Counted from the stretch's first letter, positions 26,081 through 35,148 are shown. The stretch: DNA of 64,000 nt from Rhodococcus spelaei (GCF_006704125.1 NZ_VIGH01000011.1:55527-119526), one strand, 5' to 3'. Numbers and translations are program-made. Notes: generated by a model not told the origin, from the letters alone.

Positions 26081-26826
26081 CTCCGGACCAGCACCTGGAC
26101 CTGTTGCGGACAGAGGGGCTGCGGCTCGCCGCGATGCCCGCGGATGCTCTCGGCGCACCGGTGCCGACCGTGCCCGGCTGGACGCTCGAGCGGGTGGTCC
26201 GGCACACCGGCAAGGTTCACCGGTGGGTGCGCGCCACCCTGGCAGCGGGCCCTGACGCACAGCTCGACGGGGCCGCCGGGCTCGAGTCCCTGCCGCACGG
26301 TCGCGACTGCCTACCTGCATACCGGGACGCACTGGACGCGTTGCTCGCCGAGTTGGTCGCCCACGACGTCGACCGCGCGGCGCCGACCTTCGCCGGGCCC
26401 GGCACGATTCGGTTCTGGATGCGTCGGCAGGCGCACGAGGTGGCCGTGCACCGGGTGGACGCTGCCGACGCCGTGCACGCGGCCGGTGGGGTCGCGCCGG
26501 AGCCGGTCGACCCCGCGGGTGCCGCCGACGGCGTCGACGAGTGGGCCAGGCTGATGCTCGCCCGCGCGCTGCCGTCGGTGCCCGAGGTATTGCACGGCAG
26601 GACCGTTCACCTCCACGGCACCGACACCCCGGACGCCGAGTGGTTGTTGCGGTGCACGCCGGAGGGTGTGCAGGTCGAGGCCGGGCACGCGAAGGGGGAC
26701 GTCGCGGTGCGAGGCACCGCGGAGGAGTTGCTCCTGACGATGTGGCGCCGCAGGCCGTTGGCCGCCCTCGAGATGTTCGGTGACGTGTCGGTCGCGCAGC
26801 ACCTCGTCGACGCCGCCCGAATCTGA
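26077..26826 (+). CDS. Maleylpyruvate isomerase-family mycothiol-dependent enzyme
   Basis: A 249-residue protein of the actinobacterial MDMPI group. The N-terminal DinB-like helical domain has VPTVPGWTLERVVRHTGKVH and the metal-ligand block RRQAHEVAVHRVDAA. The C-terminal MDMPI_C domain follows from about residue 165. The name is inherited from one Corynebacterium enzyme; most paralogues have unknown substrates and may use mycothiol. It is coupled to the hydrolase upstream, and a deleted copy of it sits at 24639. Confidence 0.88.
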   Translation: MTPDQHLDLLRTEGLRLAAMPADALGAPVPTVPGWTLERVVRHTGKVHRWVRATLAAGPDAQLDGAAGLESLPHGRDCLPAYRDALDALLAELVAHDVDRAAPTFAGPGTIRFWMRRQAHEVAVHRVDAADAVHAAGGVAPEPVDPAGAADGVDEWARLMLARALPSVPEVLHGRTVHLHGTDTPDAEWLLRCTPEGVQVEAGHAKGDVAVRGTAEELLLTMWRRRPLAALEMFGDVSVAQHLVDAARI

Positions 26827-28377
26827 CTAGCCGACGCTGACCCGGACGCTGTCCCATCCGGTCGCCCCGTCCGGGACCGGGTCGGCGACCTCACCGGTTT
26901 GCACCGTCCCGCTACCGTCGACCGCGCGCACGCGCAGCGTGTGCTCGCCAGTGGGCGCCTCCCAGTCCCAGACCCATTGCCGCCAACAGTCGTTCGTGTA
27001 CTCGCTGGACAACGCAGCCGACGACCAGCCGCCGTCGTCGACCTGCACTTGCACCTCCGAGATGCCGCGATGCTGGGCCCACGCGACACCCGCCACCGTC
27101 GTTCGTCCGGCAGGCACGCTCGCCCGGTCCCGGGGGACGTCGATGCGGGAGGCGGTCTTGATCGGACCGTGCGCCGACCAGCCGCGCCGGGTCCAGTAGG
27201 CCTCGGCGCGGTCGAATCGGGTCAGTTCGAGGTCGACCACCCATTTGGTCGCCGAGACGTAGCCGTAGAGGCCCGGGACCACCAGTCGCGCCGGATAGCC
27301 GTGTTCGAGCGGTAGCGGTTCGCCGTTCATCGCGACCGCGAGCATTGCGTCGCGGCCGTCGGTCAGCGCGGCGGTCGGGCTGCCCGCGGTGAATCCGTCC
27401 ACGCTGGTGGACAGCAGCATGTCGGCGTCCGGGTGTACCCCGGCCTCGGTGAGCAGGTCCGCGAGTCGATAGCCGATCCACATCGCGTTCCCGGCCAGGT
27501 CTCCGCCGACCGGATTCGACACGCAGGTCAGGGTCACCATGCGCTCGATCGGCGCGCGGGCGGTCAGCGCGGCGTAGTCGAGGGTGACCTCGCGATCCAC
27601 CATCCCGTGGATGCGCAGCCGCCAGTCGTCGGTGGTCAGCGAGGGCACCCGGAGCGCGGTGTCGACGCGGTAGAACGAGTGGTTCGGGGTCACCAGCGAC
27701 GTGATCCCCGGGACCGGCAGGTCGGCGCCGGCGGGCAGTGGCGGAGCCGGCGAGGTCGGGGTCGGTACCCGGACCGCGGCGCGGTTCTCCGCGACGACGC
27801 GGCGACCTTCCGCGAGCATCCGGCCGACGACCCCGGCCACGGCTGCCACCGCGGCGGCAGTCAGCGCCAGGGCGAGGAAGCGGCGCCGGGGGATACCGGC
27901 GGCGGCGCCGGCCTCGATCGGGTCCAGTGCGCTGGTGAGGCGACGCAGGGTGAACACCCCCGCGGCGACGCCGACGACAGTGGGCAGCGCCCACGTCCAG
28001 TCGGAGCCGGGCCGGGTGAGCGCGGCAGCCGCCCCGACGATCCCGAGCGCGACCAGCAGAACGCTGCCGGCGGGCCTGCTTCGGCTCTCGACGATCCCCG
28101 CGGCCGCGGCGACCAGTGCGATCACCACGGCGATACCCGCGAACAGTGCGGTCTTGTCCGAGGTGGAGAAGGTCGAGATCGCCCACTCCCGGATGCCCTG
28201 CGGAGTGACGTCCACGACCGCCGAGCCGACCGCGTAGAACGGTGAGGACTCCGCGGCGATCGGCACCGACACCAGTTCCCCGACCGCGAGTACGACGGCG
28301 GCCGCGAGCAGTCCGGCCAGCGCGCGGGCGGCCGGGTGGCGCCCGGTGCCGGGAGGTGCTTCGATGCTGGAGCCCAT
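26827..28377 (-). CDS. Membrane-anchored molybdopterin oxidoreductase (sulfite oxidase-like)
   Basis: A 516-residue protein. The first 190 residues hold about five hydrophobic helices, then comes an extracytoplasmic Moco domain and a C-terminal Ig-like dimerisation domain. The molybdenum Cys is in TLTCVSNPVGGDL, and the Moco loop continues with WIGYRLADLL. Related proteins oxidise sulfite or reduce oxidised residues; the electron partner is not encoded nearby. The convergent MDMPI gene ends at 26826, directly beside this stop, with no room for a separate terminator. The ATG at 28377 is the natural start, ahead of the first helix. Confidence 0.87.
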   Translation of the reverse strand: MGSSIEAPPGTGRHPAARALAGLLAAAVVLAVGELVSVPIAAESSPFYAVGSAVVDVTPQGIREWAISTFSTSDKTALFAGIAVVIALVAAAAGIVESRSRPAGSVLLVALGIVGAAAALTRPGSDWTWALPTVVGVAAGVFTLRRLTSALDPIEAGAAAGIPRRRFLALALTAAAVAAVAGVVGRMLAEGRRVVAENRAAVRVPTPTSPAPPLPAGADLPVPGITSLVTPNHSFYRVDTALRVPSLTTDDWRLRIHGMVDREVTLDYAALTARAPIERMVTLTCVSNPVGGDLAGNAMWIGYRLADLLTEAGVHPDADMLLSTSVDGFTAGSPTAALTDGRDAMLAVAMNGEPLPLEHGYPARLVVPGLYGYVSATKWVVDLELTRFDRAEAYWTRRGWSAHGPIKTASRIDVPRDRASVPAGRTTVAGVAWAQHRGISEVQVQVDDGGWSSAALSSEYTNDCWRQWVWDWEAPTGEHTLRVRAVDGSGTVQTGEVADPVPDGATGWDSVRVSVG

Positions 28378-28502
28378 GCGTGCCCGCCCGATGCCGAGGG
28401 TCCGGCGGGCGGCCGGACCGGTGGAACCAGTGTGGCCGCGGTCGCGTCCAATGGGTAGCACGCGCTGTGTGCGCGTCGGGTCGTACTCGGGGAGGAGCGC
28501 GC

Positions 28503-28868
28503 ATGGATGAGCCGAGCGGGGCGGATGTCGCGGCGATGTACGAGGCCGCGGTTGCCGGTGAGCTGTGGTTGGACGACGGGGTCGGGCAGGCGTGCGCGGC
28601 ACACTGCCAGGAGCTGATCGACGAGCTGGATGTCCGGGCGGAGGCGATGAGTGCGCTTGGCACGAAGGGCGGGTTCGGGGACTTTCTGTCGGCGCAGCAA
28701 CTCGAATCCGGGTTTGCCAGGAAAGCTGTGGAGGCGCGCGAGCAACTGGTCGGGTACCGGGTCGTGGCAGAGCGGATGCGGGAAATGTTCCTGGCCGCGG
28801 ACAGGTCCTACGCCGCCGCCTCGGACGCACATACGCAGCAGCTGAGGAATGCAGGAGCGGTGGAATGA
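28503..28868 (+). CDS. Small helical ESX-type protein
   Basis: A 121-residue all-helical protein, first of a four-gene group with DUF3558, PPE-like and EspG-like genes. Position and size suggest the small partner of the PPE-like protein, analogous to PE or EspC-type substrates. A perfect YxxxD/E export signal is not present; the nearest is YAAASD near residue 102. The ATG at 28503 follows GGGGAGGAG by eight bases, and the stop overlaps the next start. Confidence 0.7.
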   Translation: MDEPSGADVAAMYEAAVAGELWLDDGVGQACAAHCQELIDELDVRAEAMSALGTKGGFGDFLSAQQLESGFARKAVEAREQLVGYRVVAERMREMFLAADRSYAAASDAHTQQLRNAGAVE

Positions 28869-29440
28869 GGCGGCCGGTCTGGGCGGCAGTGGCGGCAGTG
28901 GGGGTAGTCAGCGGCTGTGCGACGAGCGTGCCTGGGGACGCGGTGTCATCAGGTCCCGACGGCGTCTCGGTCAGTACAGTTCCGTCGAAACTTGTGGCAC
29001 CGACGCAGATCAACGACACCGGCCGCCCGGATGTCACGTTCGATCCGTGTCTGGATCTGGGCGATGACACGATTCGTGGGTTGGGGGTCGATCCGACAAC
29101 CCGTAAGCGGGACGACTCCGTCTTTTCGACTTACGCGTTTCTGTCCTGCACGTTCCAGTCGGATCTGAATATCGTGCGGATCTCGTCCTCGAACATCACG
29201 CTGCAGGAGTACCGCGACCGGTTCGGCGCGGTCGCCGAGCCGATCAATGTGAATGGGCGGGAAGCGATCATGCTGCGTGATGAAGTGGAAACGTGCGACA
29301 TCGTCATGCACACACGCGAGGGCGTGGTCTGGACCAAGAGTTCGCTCCGCTCCGAGGCCCGCAAGCGTGGCATGGACAAGTGCGACGGACTGCTCGAACT
29401 CTCCCAGAAGGTCGAACCACTCATCCCCGAGGAGAACTGA
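28865..29440 (+). CDS. DUF3558 lipoprotein
   Basis: A 191-residue exported lipoprotein with the lipobox VSGC near residue 18. It shows the DUF3558 pattern, with FDPCLDLGDDTIRGLG, then SCTFQSD and a late Cys (CDGLLEL). DUF3558 proteins are common in Rhodococcus and Nocardia, often beside ESX-type genes, and have no known activity. The start overlaps the upstream stop (ATGA), and the next gene begins three bases after its stop, so the group is one operon. Confidence 0.88.
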   Translation: MRRPVWAAVAAVGVVSGCATSVPGDAVSSGPDGVSVSTVPSKLVAPTQINDTGRPDVTFDPCLDLGDDTIRGLGVDPTTRKRDDSVFSTYAFLSCTFQSDLNIVRISSSNITLQEYRDRFGAVAEPINVNGREAIMLRDEVETCDIVMHTREGVVWTKSSLRSEARKRGMDKCDGLLELSQKVEPLIPEEN

Positions 29441-29443
29441 ACC

Positions 29444-30760
29444 GTGAGCGACGACATCGGCGCGCTGTACCCGGGCATCGGCCAGAGTGGTGACGTCCGG
29501 GTCCAGCAGGAGAATCGGCAGCGAATCCAGGACACGCAGTCCGCCCGCGAGAGCGGCGTCGGGGAGGGCGCCGATCCTTCGTACATCACCTCGATGGAGT
29601 TCTTCGACTCGATGACCCACGAGGAGATGTACGCGAAGGCCAACACGATCAGGCCTGCCGACATCGGACAGCTCGCGGCAAGTTGGGGCAACGAAACGAA
29701 CGCGGTCAGCATGGCGTTCGCCAAGTTCAACGCCTCGCTCGGCAACGCCATCGGCGGCGGTTGGCGCGGCGCCGCGGCGGACAACGCGACCGCAGGGGTC
29801 GGCACCTTCCTGTCCTCGGCGAGCAATGTCGGCCAGGTGATGAACGCCGTCCACCTGCGGCTGCGCGCGGTCGAGTTCGGCTCTGCCGAGGTGGTGTCCC
29901 GGATGCCACCTCCGGTGCCGGCCGTCCCGGGGGTGGACCTGTTCGTGCCCGGCGCGGGCAAGGCAGCCGAGGCGGCCCGCGAGGAGGCCAGGCTCGAGGC
30001 CGTGCGGGTGATGAACGGCGCCTACGTTCCGACGTATCAAACTGCGGGAGAAGGGGTCCCTGCCTTCGCTGCGGCGCACGACCCGACCAGCGGCGGCCTC
30101 GGTGACGGCGACGCGGGCAGGGGCACGGACTCCGGCGGCGGTGGGGAAACCGACTCGGGACGCGAGCGCGGACTTGCCGCCGACCCCGCACTCGACGGCG
30201 ACACGAGCGATGCGACACGCACCGAGTCCGCGGCCGCAGAGACGGGGCCGTCGGGTGCCGACCGATCGCGTCCGGTCGTCCAGAACGACACGGGCACCGG
30301 TGCCGGACCGGGATCGGGCGCGGGTACGTCGGCCACGGGAACGGGCAGCGGCGCCGGCCCCGCCGGGCTCGGCACCGCACCGGCCGGAATCGGGGGAACC
30401 GGCAGTGCCGCAACGGGATCGGGCTCCCGGAGCGGCGCAGACCGTAGTGCGAGCTCGGGGGCGCGTGGCCTCGGCGGGACCGCCGGTACAGGCTCGGACG
30501 CAGGCGCAGGTACGGAGGGACAGCGACCCGTGGTCGGTGGACCCCCAGTGACGCCCGGGACGAGTCCGGTTGCCGGCACCGGGGCCCGGGGAGCCGGACC
30601 GGGGGCCGCGGGTATGGGCGGGATGGGCCACGCAGGCACCCGCGCGGCGGGGGAGGACGACGAGGAACATCGCACACCCGGCTACCTGGTCAACGTCGAC
30701 AACGGCAACGAGCTGATCGGCGACCTGCCGAGGGTCGCGCCGCCCGTGCTGGGGGCGTGA
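29444..30760 (+). CDS. PPE-like type VII secretion substrate with Gly/Ala/Thr-rich tail
   Basis: A 438-residue protein. The N-terminal 200 residues are helical, with a WxG turn (GGGWRGAAAD, Trp107-Gly109) as in PPE and WXG100 proteins. Residues 215-405 are low-complexity Gly/Ala/Thr/Ser, and the last 30 residues (PGYLVNVDNGNELIGDLP) look conserved. An EspG-like chaperone gene overlaps its 3' end. The product is probably exported to the cell surface by an ESX system encoded elsewhere. The GTG at 29444 has GAGGAG upstream. Confidence 0.82.
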   Translation: MSDDIGALYPGIGQSGDVRVQQENRQRIQDTQSARESGVGEGADPSYITSMEFFDSMTHEEMYAKANTIRPADIGQLAASWGNETNAVSMAFAKFNASLGNAIGGGWRGAAADNATAGVGTFLSSASNVGQVMNAVHLRLRAVEFGSAEVVSRMPPPVPAVPGVDLFVPGAGKAAEAAREEARLEAVRVMNGAYVPTYQTAGEGVPAFAAAHDPTSGGLGDGDAGRGTDSGGGGETDSGRERGLAADPALDGDTSDATRTESAAAETGPSGADRSRPVVQNDTGTGAGPGSGAGTSATGTGSGAGPAGLGTAPAGIGGTGSAATGSGSRSGADRSASSGARGLGGTAGTGSDAGAGTEGQRPVVGGPPVTPGTSPVAGTGARGAGPGAAGMGGMGHAGTRAAGEDDEEHRTPGYLVNVDNGNELIGDLPRVAPPVLGA

Positions 30761-31488
30761 GCGCGGTGCGGTGGACGTTGACCCCGGACGAGTTCGACCA
30801 TGCCTGGCGCGAGACCGGGCTCGACCGGTACCCGTACCCGCTGCGGGTGCGCCCCACCGCTCGGACCGTCGACGAGCGCGTCGCGCAGGTGCGCGCGCTG
30901 TCGGACTGGTACGCGTGCTACCGGGACGACGAGCTCGCCGCGGCACTGGCTGTTCTCGCGAAACCGGCTGTCCGGGTGGAGGTCTTCGGCATCGAGGGTC
31001 GCCACGCCGCGCAGATTCGGGTGCTCGGATGCGCGAGCGGCCGCACCGCCGTCGTGGTGGCGCAGCGTCCGGGACCCAGTTCGGACGTGGGCGGCGACCT
31101 GGCGATGTGCCTGGCCGGGGTGGACACGTTCGCACATCGGATCGTCGACATGTTCCCCGCGTCTGAGGCCGGGACTCGGGAGGCGGTGGCGGCCCCGCTC
31201 GCCGAGGTGCGGGGCGAGAGCCGGTCTGCGCTGATGGTGCCGGTGCGTTCGGCGACCGCGATCGCCCGTGCCCGGAGCCTGTTGGCATTGCCCCGCACGG
31301 GAACCGGTGAGGTCACCGTCTGCGCCGGACTCGACCGTCCCGAGTCGTCGTCGCGGAGTTTCGGCTGGATCGACGTCGAGGGCGACGGCAGGTATCTCGT
31401 GCGGACCGAGTCCGCGGTCGAGATTCGTCCGCTGTCGGTCGCCGACTTCGCGTCGGAACTGCGCGCGGAGCTGGCCGAGCCCGCCTGA
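30757..31488 (+). CDS. ESX secretion-associated EspG-family protein
   Basis: A 243-residue protein with the EspG pattern: WTLTPDEFDHAWRETGLDRYPYPL at the start and a C-terminal region ending in SVADFASELRAEL. EspG proteins are cytosolic chaperones that hold PPE-type substrates before secretion. The GTG start overlaps the stop of the PPE-like gene (GTGA), consistent with a chaperone-substrate pair. No secretion ATPase or membrane component lies nearby. A strong hairpin follows at 31600. Confidence 0.85.
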   Translation: MSAVRWTLTPDEFDHAWRETGLDRYPYPLRVRPTARTVDERVAQVRALSDWYACYRDDELAAALAVLAKPAVRVEVFGIEGRHAAQIRVLGCASGRTAVVVAQRPGPSSDVGGDLAMCLAGVDTFAHRIVDMFPASEAGTREAVAAPLAEVRGESRSALMVPVRSATAIARARSLLALPRTGTGEVTVCAGLDRPESSSRSFGWIDVEGDGRYLVRTESAVEIRPLSVADFASELRAELAEPA

Positions 31489-31573
31489 CTAGATCTGGAC
31501 CACCAGGTCACTCGAGCCGAGCACGATCGCGACCTGGTTCGCCGAACGTGACGGTCGGGTCGTACACCGACAT
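31489..31573 (-). pseudogene. Possible broken small gene after the EspG-like gene
   Basis: On the minus strand AAGGAG precedes an ATG at 31573 opening MSVYDPTVTF. The frame ends as a 21-codon ORF at 31508. An overlapping frame continues as NQVAIVLGSSDLVVQI and stops at 31489. The good ribosome site and the sensible second half suggest a roughly 27-residue gene with one frameshift. Chance is possible. Confidence 0.3.
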
Positions 31574-31599
31574 CGGGTCTCCTTCTCGCACTGCGAAAA

Positions 31600-31646
31600 T
31601 GAATGGGGGCGTTCCCCCGACCAGGTCGGGAGAACGCCCCCATTCA
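31600..31646. terminator. Bidirectional terminator (EspG-like / acyl-CoA ligase)
   Basis: A 47-base inverted repeat. Each arm is 23 bases around a single central A, with 15 perfectly paired outer bases and one mismatch further in. It lies between convergent genes. Confidence 0.85.
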
Positions 31647-31664
31647 CTCACATCGGTGGCCCGC

Positions 31665-33452
31665 TCAGGAGTAGATCGCCTCGATCGCGGTGCCGAACGA
31701 CTCGTGGATGACGTTGCGCTTGAGCTTGAGCGTCGGGGTCAGCTCGCCGGTCTCCACGGTGAAGTCCACGTCCAGGATCCGGTACTTCTTGATCTGCTCC
31801 GGGTTCGAGACCTTCTTGTTGCCGTCGGCGACCGCGGCGTCGATCTCGGCGACCAGGTCCGGGTGCTTGACCACCTCGGACACCGGCACGTCGGCCGCGA
31901 CCCCGTTGCGCTCCTTCCAGCCGGGCAGCGCTTCCGGGTCGATGGTGATCAGGGCGCCGATGAACGGCTTCGCGTCGCCGACCACCAGGCACTGGCTGAT
32001 CAGGGCGTGCGCGCGCAGGGCGTCCTCGAGCACCGCGGGGGCGACGTTCTTGCCGCCGGCGGTGACGATGATTTCCTTCTTGCGGCCGGTGATCGAGACG
32101 AAGCCCTCGGAGTCGATGGAGCCGAGGTCGCCGGTGTGGAACCAGCCGTCGCGGATCGAGTCCGCGGTCGCCGCGTCGTTGTGCCAGTAGCCGGAGAACA
32201 CGACCGGGCCCTTGACCAGCAGCTCGCCGTCGTCTGCGATCTTGGCGGCATGGCCGTTGATCGGCTTGCCGACGGTCCCGACCTTCTGCGCGTCGGTGGT
32301 GTTGACGGTAATCGCGGCGCTGGTCTCGGTGAGCCCGTAGCCCTCGTACACCGGCACGCCGATGCCGCGGAAGAAGTGGCCGAGGCGGGCGCCGAGCGCG
32401 GCCCCGCCGGACACCGCGCGGTCGCACTCGCCGCCGAGCGCGGCGCGCAGCTTGCCGTACACGAGCTTGTCGAAGAGGGCGTGCTTGAGTTTGAGTCCCA
32501 GGCCCGGACCGCCGGCCTCCAGGGCCTCGCTGTACGCGATCGCGGTCTCGGTGGCCTTGCCGAAGATCTTGCCCTTGCCGCCGTCCTCGGCCTTCTGCTT
32601 GGCCGAGTTGTAGACCTTCTCGAACACGCGGGGGACCGACAGGATGAAGTTCGGCTTGAACACCGCGAACTGATCGACCAGCGTACTGATGTCCGACGTG
32701 TGCCCGACGGTGACCTTGTTGTCGAAGGCGCCGAAGGAGATCGCGCGGGCGAACACGTGCGCCAGCGGCAGGAACATCAGGGTGCTGCGGCCCTCGTGCA
32801 TCGCGTCGGCCAGGGCGATCTTGACGGCCTGTGACTCCGCGTTGAAGTTGGAGTGGGTCAGCTGGACGCCCTTCGGGCGACCGGTGGTACCGGACGTGTA
32901 GATGAGGGTGGCCGGCGACGCTGCGCCCACCTGGCCGCGACGCTCGTGCAGCTGCTCGTCGGTGATCGCGGCGCCGCGGGCGGTGAGTTCGTCGAGCGCG
33001 CCGGCCTCGATCTGCAGCATCTCCCGCAGGGCGGGGGCGGCCTCGGCGACGTCCTTGACGGTCGCGGCGTGCTTGGCGGTCTCGACCACCAGTACGGAGG
33101 TGGCGGAGTCCTCGAGGATCCACTTCGCCTGGTCCGCGGACGAGGTTTCGTAGATCGCCACGGTGCAGCCGCCGGCGGTCCAGATGGCGTAGTCGAGCAC
33201 GACCCACTCGAACCGGGTGGCGGAGAGGATCGCGACGCGGTCGCCGAGTTCGATGCCGGAGGCCATCAGGCCCTTCGCGACGGCCTTGACCTGGTTTGCG
33301 AACTCGGCAGCGGTCACGTTGACCCACGAGCCGTCGACCAGCTTCTTGAACGGCACGTGCTGCGGGCATTCCTTCTCGAAGCGGAATACCGTGTCGGCCA
33401 TCGAGACGTCTTCCGGGATGGAAAACGATGCCGGAACTTCGAACTCTCGCAC
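31665..33452 (-). CDS. Long-chain fatty-acid-CoA ligase (FadD15-like)
   Basis: A 595-residue AMP-forming synthetase. Motifs are the P-loop TLIYTSGTTGRPKGVQLTH, then YEGYGLTETSA and the hinge DLGSIDSEGFVSITGRKKE. Length and layout match mycobacterial FadD15, an acyl-CoA ligase for long-chain fatty acids. The GTG at 33452 (VREFEVPASF) is preceded by GGAGGG six bases upstream; the reading extends further upstream but without family similarity. It stands alone, with the terminator at 31600 behind it. Confidence 0.92.
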   Translation of the reverse strand: MREFEVPASFSIPEDVSMADTVFRFEKECPQHVPFKKLVDGSWVNVTAAEFANQVKAVAKGLMASGIELGDRVAILSATRFEWVVLDYAIWTAGGCTVAIYETSSADQAKWILEDSATSVLVVETAKHAATVKDVAEAAPALREMLQIEAGALDELTARGAAITDEQLHERRGQVGAASPATLIYTSGTTGRPKGVQLTHSNFNAESQAVKIALADAMHEGRSTLMFLPLAHVFARAISFGAFDNKVTVGHTSDISTLVDQFAVFKPNFILSVPRVFEKVYNSAKQKAEDGGKGKIFGKATETAIAYSEALEAGGPGLGLKLKHALFDKLVYGKLRAALGGECDRAVSGGAALGARLGHFFRGIGVPVYEGYGLTETSAAITVNTTDAQKVGTVGKPINGHAAKIADDGELLVKGPVVFSGYWHNDAATADSIRDGWFHTGDLGSIDSEGFVSITGRKKEIIVTAGGKNVAPAVLEDALRAHALISQCLVVGDAKPFIGALITIDPEALPGWKERNGVAADVPVSEVVKHPDLVAEIDAAVADGNKKVSNPEQIKKYRILDVDFTVETGELTPTLKLKRNVIHESFGTAIEAIYS

Positions 33453-33634
33453 TTGGATCCCTCCAGGAACTGCTGACATTACGAGTGTGCATTGGATCAC
33501 ATCCGACGCCCGGATGCACTCCCTCTGGATGTCCGCAATGACCGAATTGCTGCAGGCGCGGCCGAATTGTCTGTAACTCCGAGTCTCGTGAACTGCGTGT
33601 TCGCTGTCGCCGCAGGGGCGGGATGAGGCGAACG

Positions 33635-34261
33635 TCACGTTTCGAGCAGCGTCGTCACCTCCTGGTCGGAGAGCTGGTGGAAGTCGCGGTACGCCCCGCC
33701 GACACCCCCGAGCCAGTGCGGGACCAGGGGGCAGACCACCTCGTCAGCCTCGTCCCGTACCCGCTCGACCGCCTCCTCCGAGGACACCGGGACCGCCACC
33801 ACCACCTTCGCCGCGCCCGATGCCCGCGCCACCCGGCACGCGACCGCGGCGGTCGCACCGGTGGCCATCCCGTCGTCGACGATCACGACCACCCGACCGG
33901 TCACCGGGGTCCGGGGGCGCTCGCCGCGCAGCAGTCGCACCCGCCGGTTCAGTTCCCGGTGTTCCTTCGACTCCACGGCCGCCAGCGCGAGGGGAGTGAT
34001 GCCCGCCTGGGCGATCACGTCGTCGTTGAGGACCCGCACGTTGTCCTCGCCGAGCGCACCCATCGCCAACTCCTGCTGCCACGGGACGCCGAGTTTGCGG
34101 ACGACGATCACGTCGAGGTCGCCACCGAGCGCGGCCGCGACCTCCGCCGCGACCGGGACCCCGCCGCGCGGAAGCCCGAGCACCAGGGGTTTCGTGTCGC
34201 GCAGGTGCTCGAGCGACGTGGCCAGCGCGCGACCGGCGATGGCGCGAGTGGCGTACAGCAT
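33635..34261 (-). CDS. Phosphoribosyltransferase family protein
   Basis: A 208-residue type-I phosphoribosyltransferase. The PRPP loop is VVVIVDDGMATGATAAVA, and the N-terminal block PLVLGLPRGGVPVAAEVA is typical of a widespread group often annotated only as PRTase or linked to dienelactone-type hydrolases. The usual purine-binding details are not obvious, so the base or acceptor is unknown. The ATG at 34261 fits the family N-terminus. It lies downstream of the nitrilase gene, with a small hairpin between them. Confidence 0.85.
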   Translation of the reverse strand: MLYATRAIAGRALATSLEHLRDTKPLVLGLPRGGVPVAAEVAAALGGDLDVIVVRKLGVPWQQELAMGALGEDNVRVLNDDVIAQAGITPLALAAVESKEHRELNRRVRLLRGERPRTPVTGRVVVIVDDGMATGATAAVACRVARASGAAKVVVAVPVSSEEAVERVRDEADEVVCPLVPHWLGGVGGAYRDFHQLSDQEVTTLLET

Positions 34262-34295
34262 CCTGATTCGAACCTACGCCGAATCGAGTGCTCTG

Positions 34296-34312
34296 AGCCC
34301 GCTGCGCGGGCT
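34296..34312 (-). terminator. Short GC hairpin at the nitrilase stop
   Basis: AGCCCGC (34296-34302) and GCGGGCT (34306-34312) pair across a 3-base loop and include part of the stop codon of the gene ending at 34311. A weak terminator or pause site between this gene and the phosphoribosyltransferase gene. Confidence 0.4.
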
Positions 34313-35108
34313 ACCGCTCGGTGACGGTGAACCGCCGCAGCGCCAGTGCCGGGTTCTTCTCTCGGACCTCCGCGATCCGCTCGGCGCCGGCAGTCGCGCG
34401 GGCCGTGCCGACCTGGTCGCCGAGCGAGGCGAGCACGACGCCCATCGGGTCGACGATCATCGAGTTGCCGGACCCGGTGCGGGCACTCTGGTCCGCGGCC
34501 GCGATGTAGACGGTGTTCTCGATGGCCCGCGCCCGCACCAGGGTGGTCCAGTGGTCCTCCTTGAGCGGTCCGGGCACCCACTGCGCGGGCAGCGCCAGCA
34601 CGTCCGCGCCGGCGTCGACGATTCGCCGCGTGACTTCCGGGAAGCGCAGGTCGTAACAGGTCTGCATGCCGAACGTCAGCCCGTCGACGGCGAACGTGGC
34701 GGGGGCCTCGATGGCGCCGGGCCGGATCACGTCGGACTCCTTGTAGCCGAACGCGTCGTAGAGGTGCAGCTTGCGGTAGACGGCGGCGATCGCCGCGTCG
34801 GGTGACGCCGCGACCAGGGTGTTCGAGACCCGATCGTCGTCGGCCAGCGCCTCGTTGACGCCCGCGACCAGGTGCACGCCGAACTCGGCCGCGATCTCGA
34901 GCAGTCCGGAGACGAACGGGCCGTCGAGCGGCTCGGCGGACTCGACGAGCCGTTCGTCGATGCGCGGCGCGGCGAACATCGCGTACTCCGGCGCGACGAC
35001 CACCCGCGCGCCCCTGGCGGCGGCCTCGCCGACCAGGTTGCGCAGTGTCAGGTGGTTCTCCCGCTTGTCCTGACCGGCGGAAAACTGGGCTACGGCGATC
35101 TCGACCAT
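34311..35108 (-). CDS. Nitrilase-superfamily carbon-nitrogen hydrolase
   Basis: A 265-residue hydrolase. The Glu-Lys-Cys triad is visible: Glu in VVVAPEYAMF, Lys in VYRKLHLYDAFGYKES, and Cys in GMQTCYDLRFPE. The YRKLHLYD and QTCYDLRFPE blocks resemble the omega-amidase/Nit branch, which hydrolyses small amides such as deaminated glutathione or 2-oxo-acid amides. The ATG at 35108 gives the family start (MVEIAVAQFSAG). A truncated alpha/beta hydrolase fragment lies upstream on the same strand. Confidence 0.9.
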   Translation of the reverse strand: MVEIAVAQFSAGQDKRENHLTLRNLVGEAAARGARVVVAPEYAMFAAPRIDERLVESAEPLDGPFVSGLLEIAAEFGVHLVAGVNEALADDDRVSNTLVAASPDAAIAAVYRKLHLYDAFGYKESDVIRPGAIEAPATFAVDGLTFGMQTCYDLRFPEVTRRIVDAGADVLALPAQWVPGPLKEDHWTTLVRARAIENTVYIAAADQSARTGSGNSMIVDPMGVVLASLGDQVGTARATAGAERIAEVREKNPALALRRFTVTER

Positions 35109-35148
35109 GACGCCGAGTATTCCGCAGCAGCCCCACCGAGGGCGACCG

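Noticed and set aside
30120..30600. Repetitive Gly/Ala/Thr DNA resembling a repeat array
   Set aside because: It is the low-complexity tail of the PPE-like protein. Units are irregular and there are no spacers, so it is not a CRISPR array.
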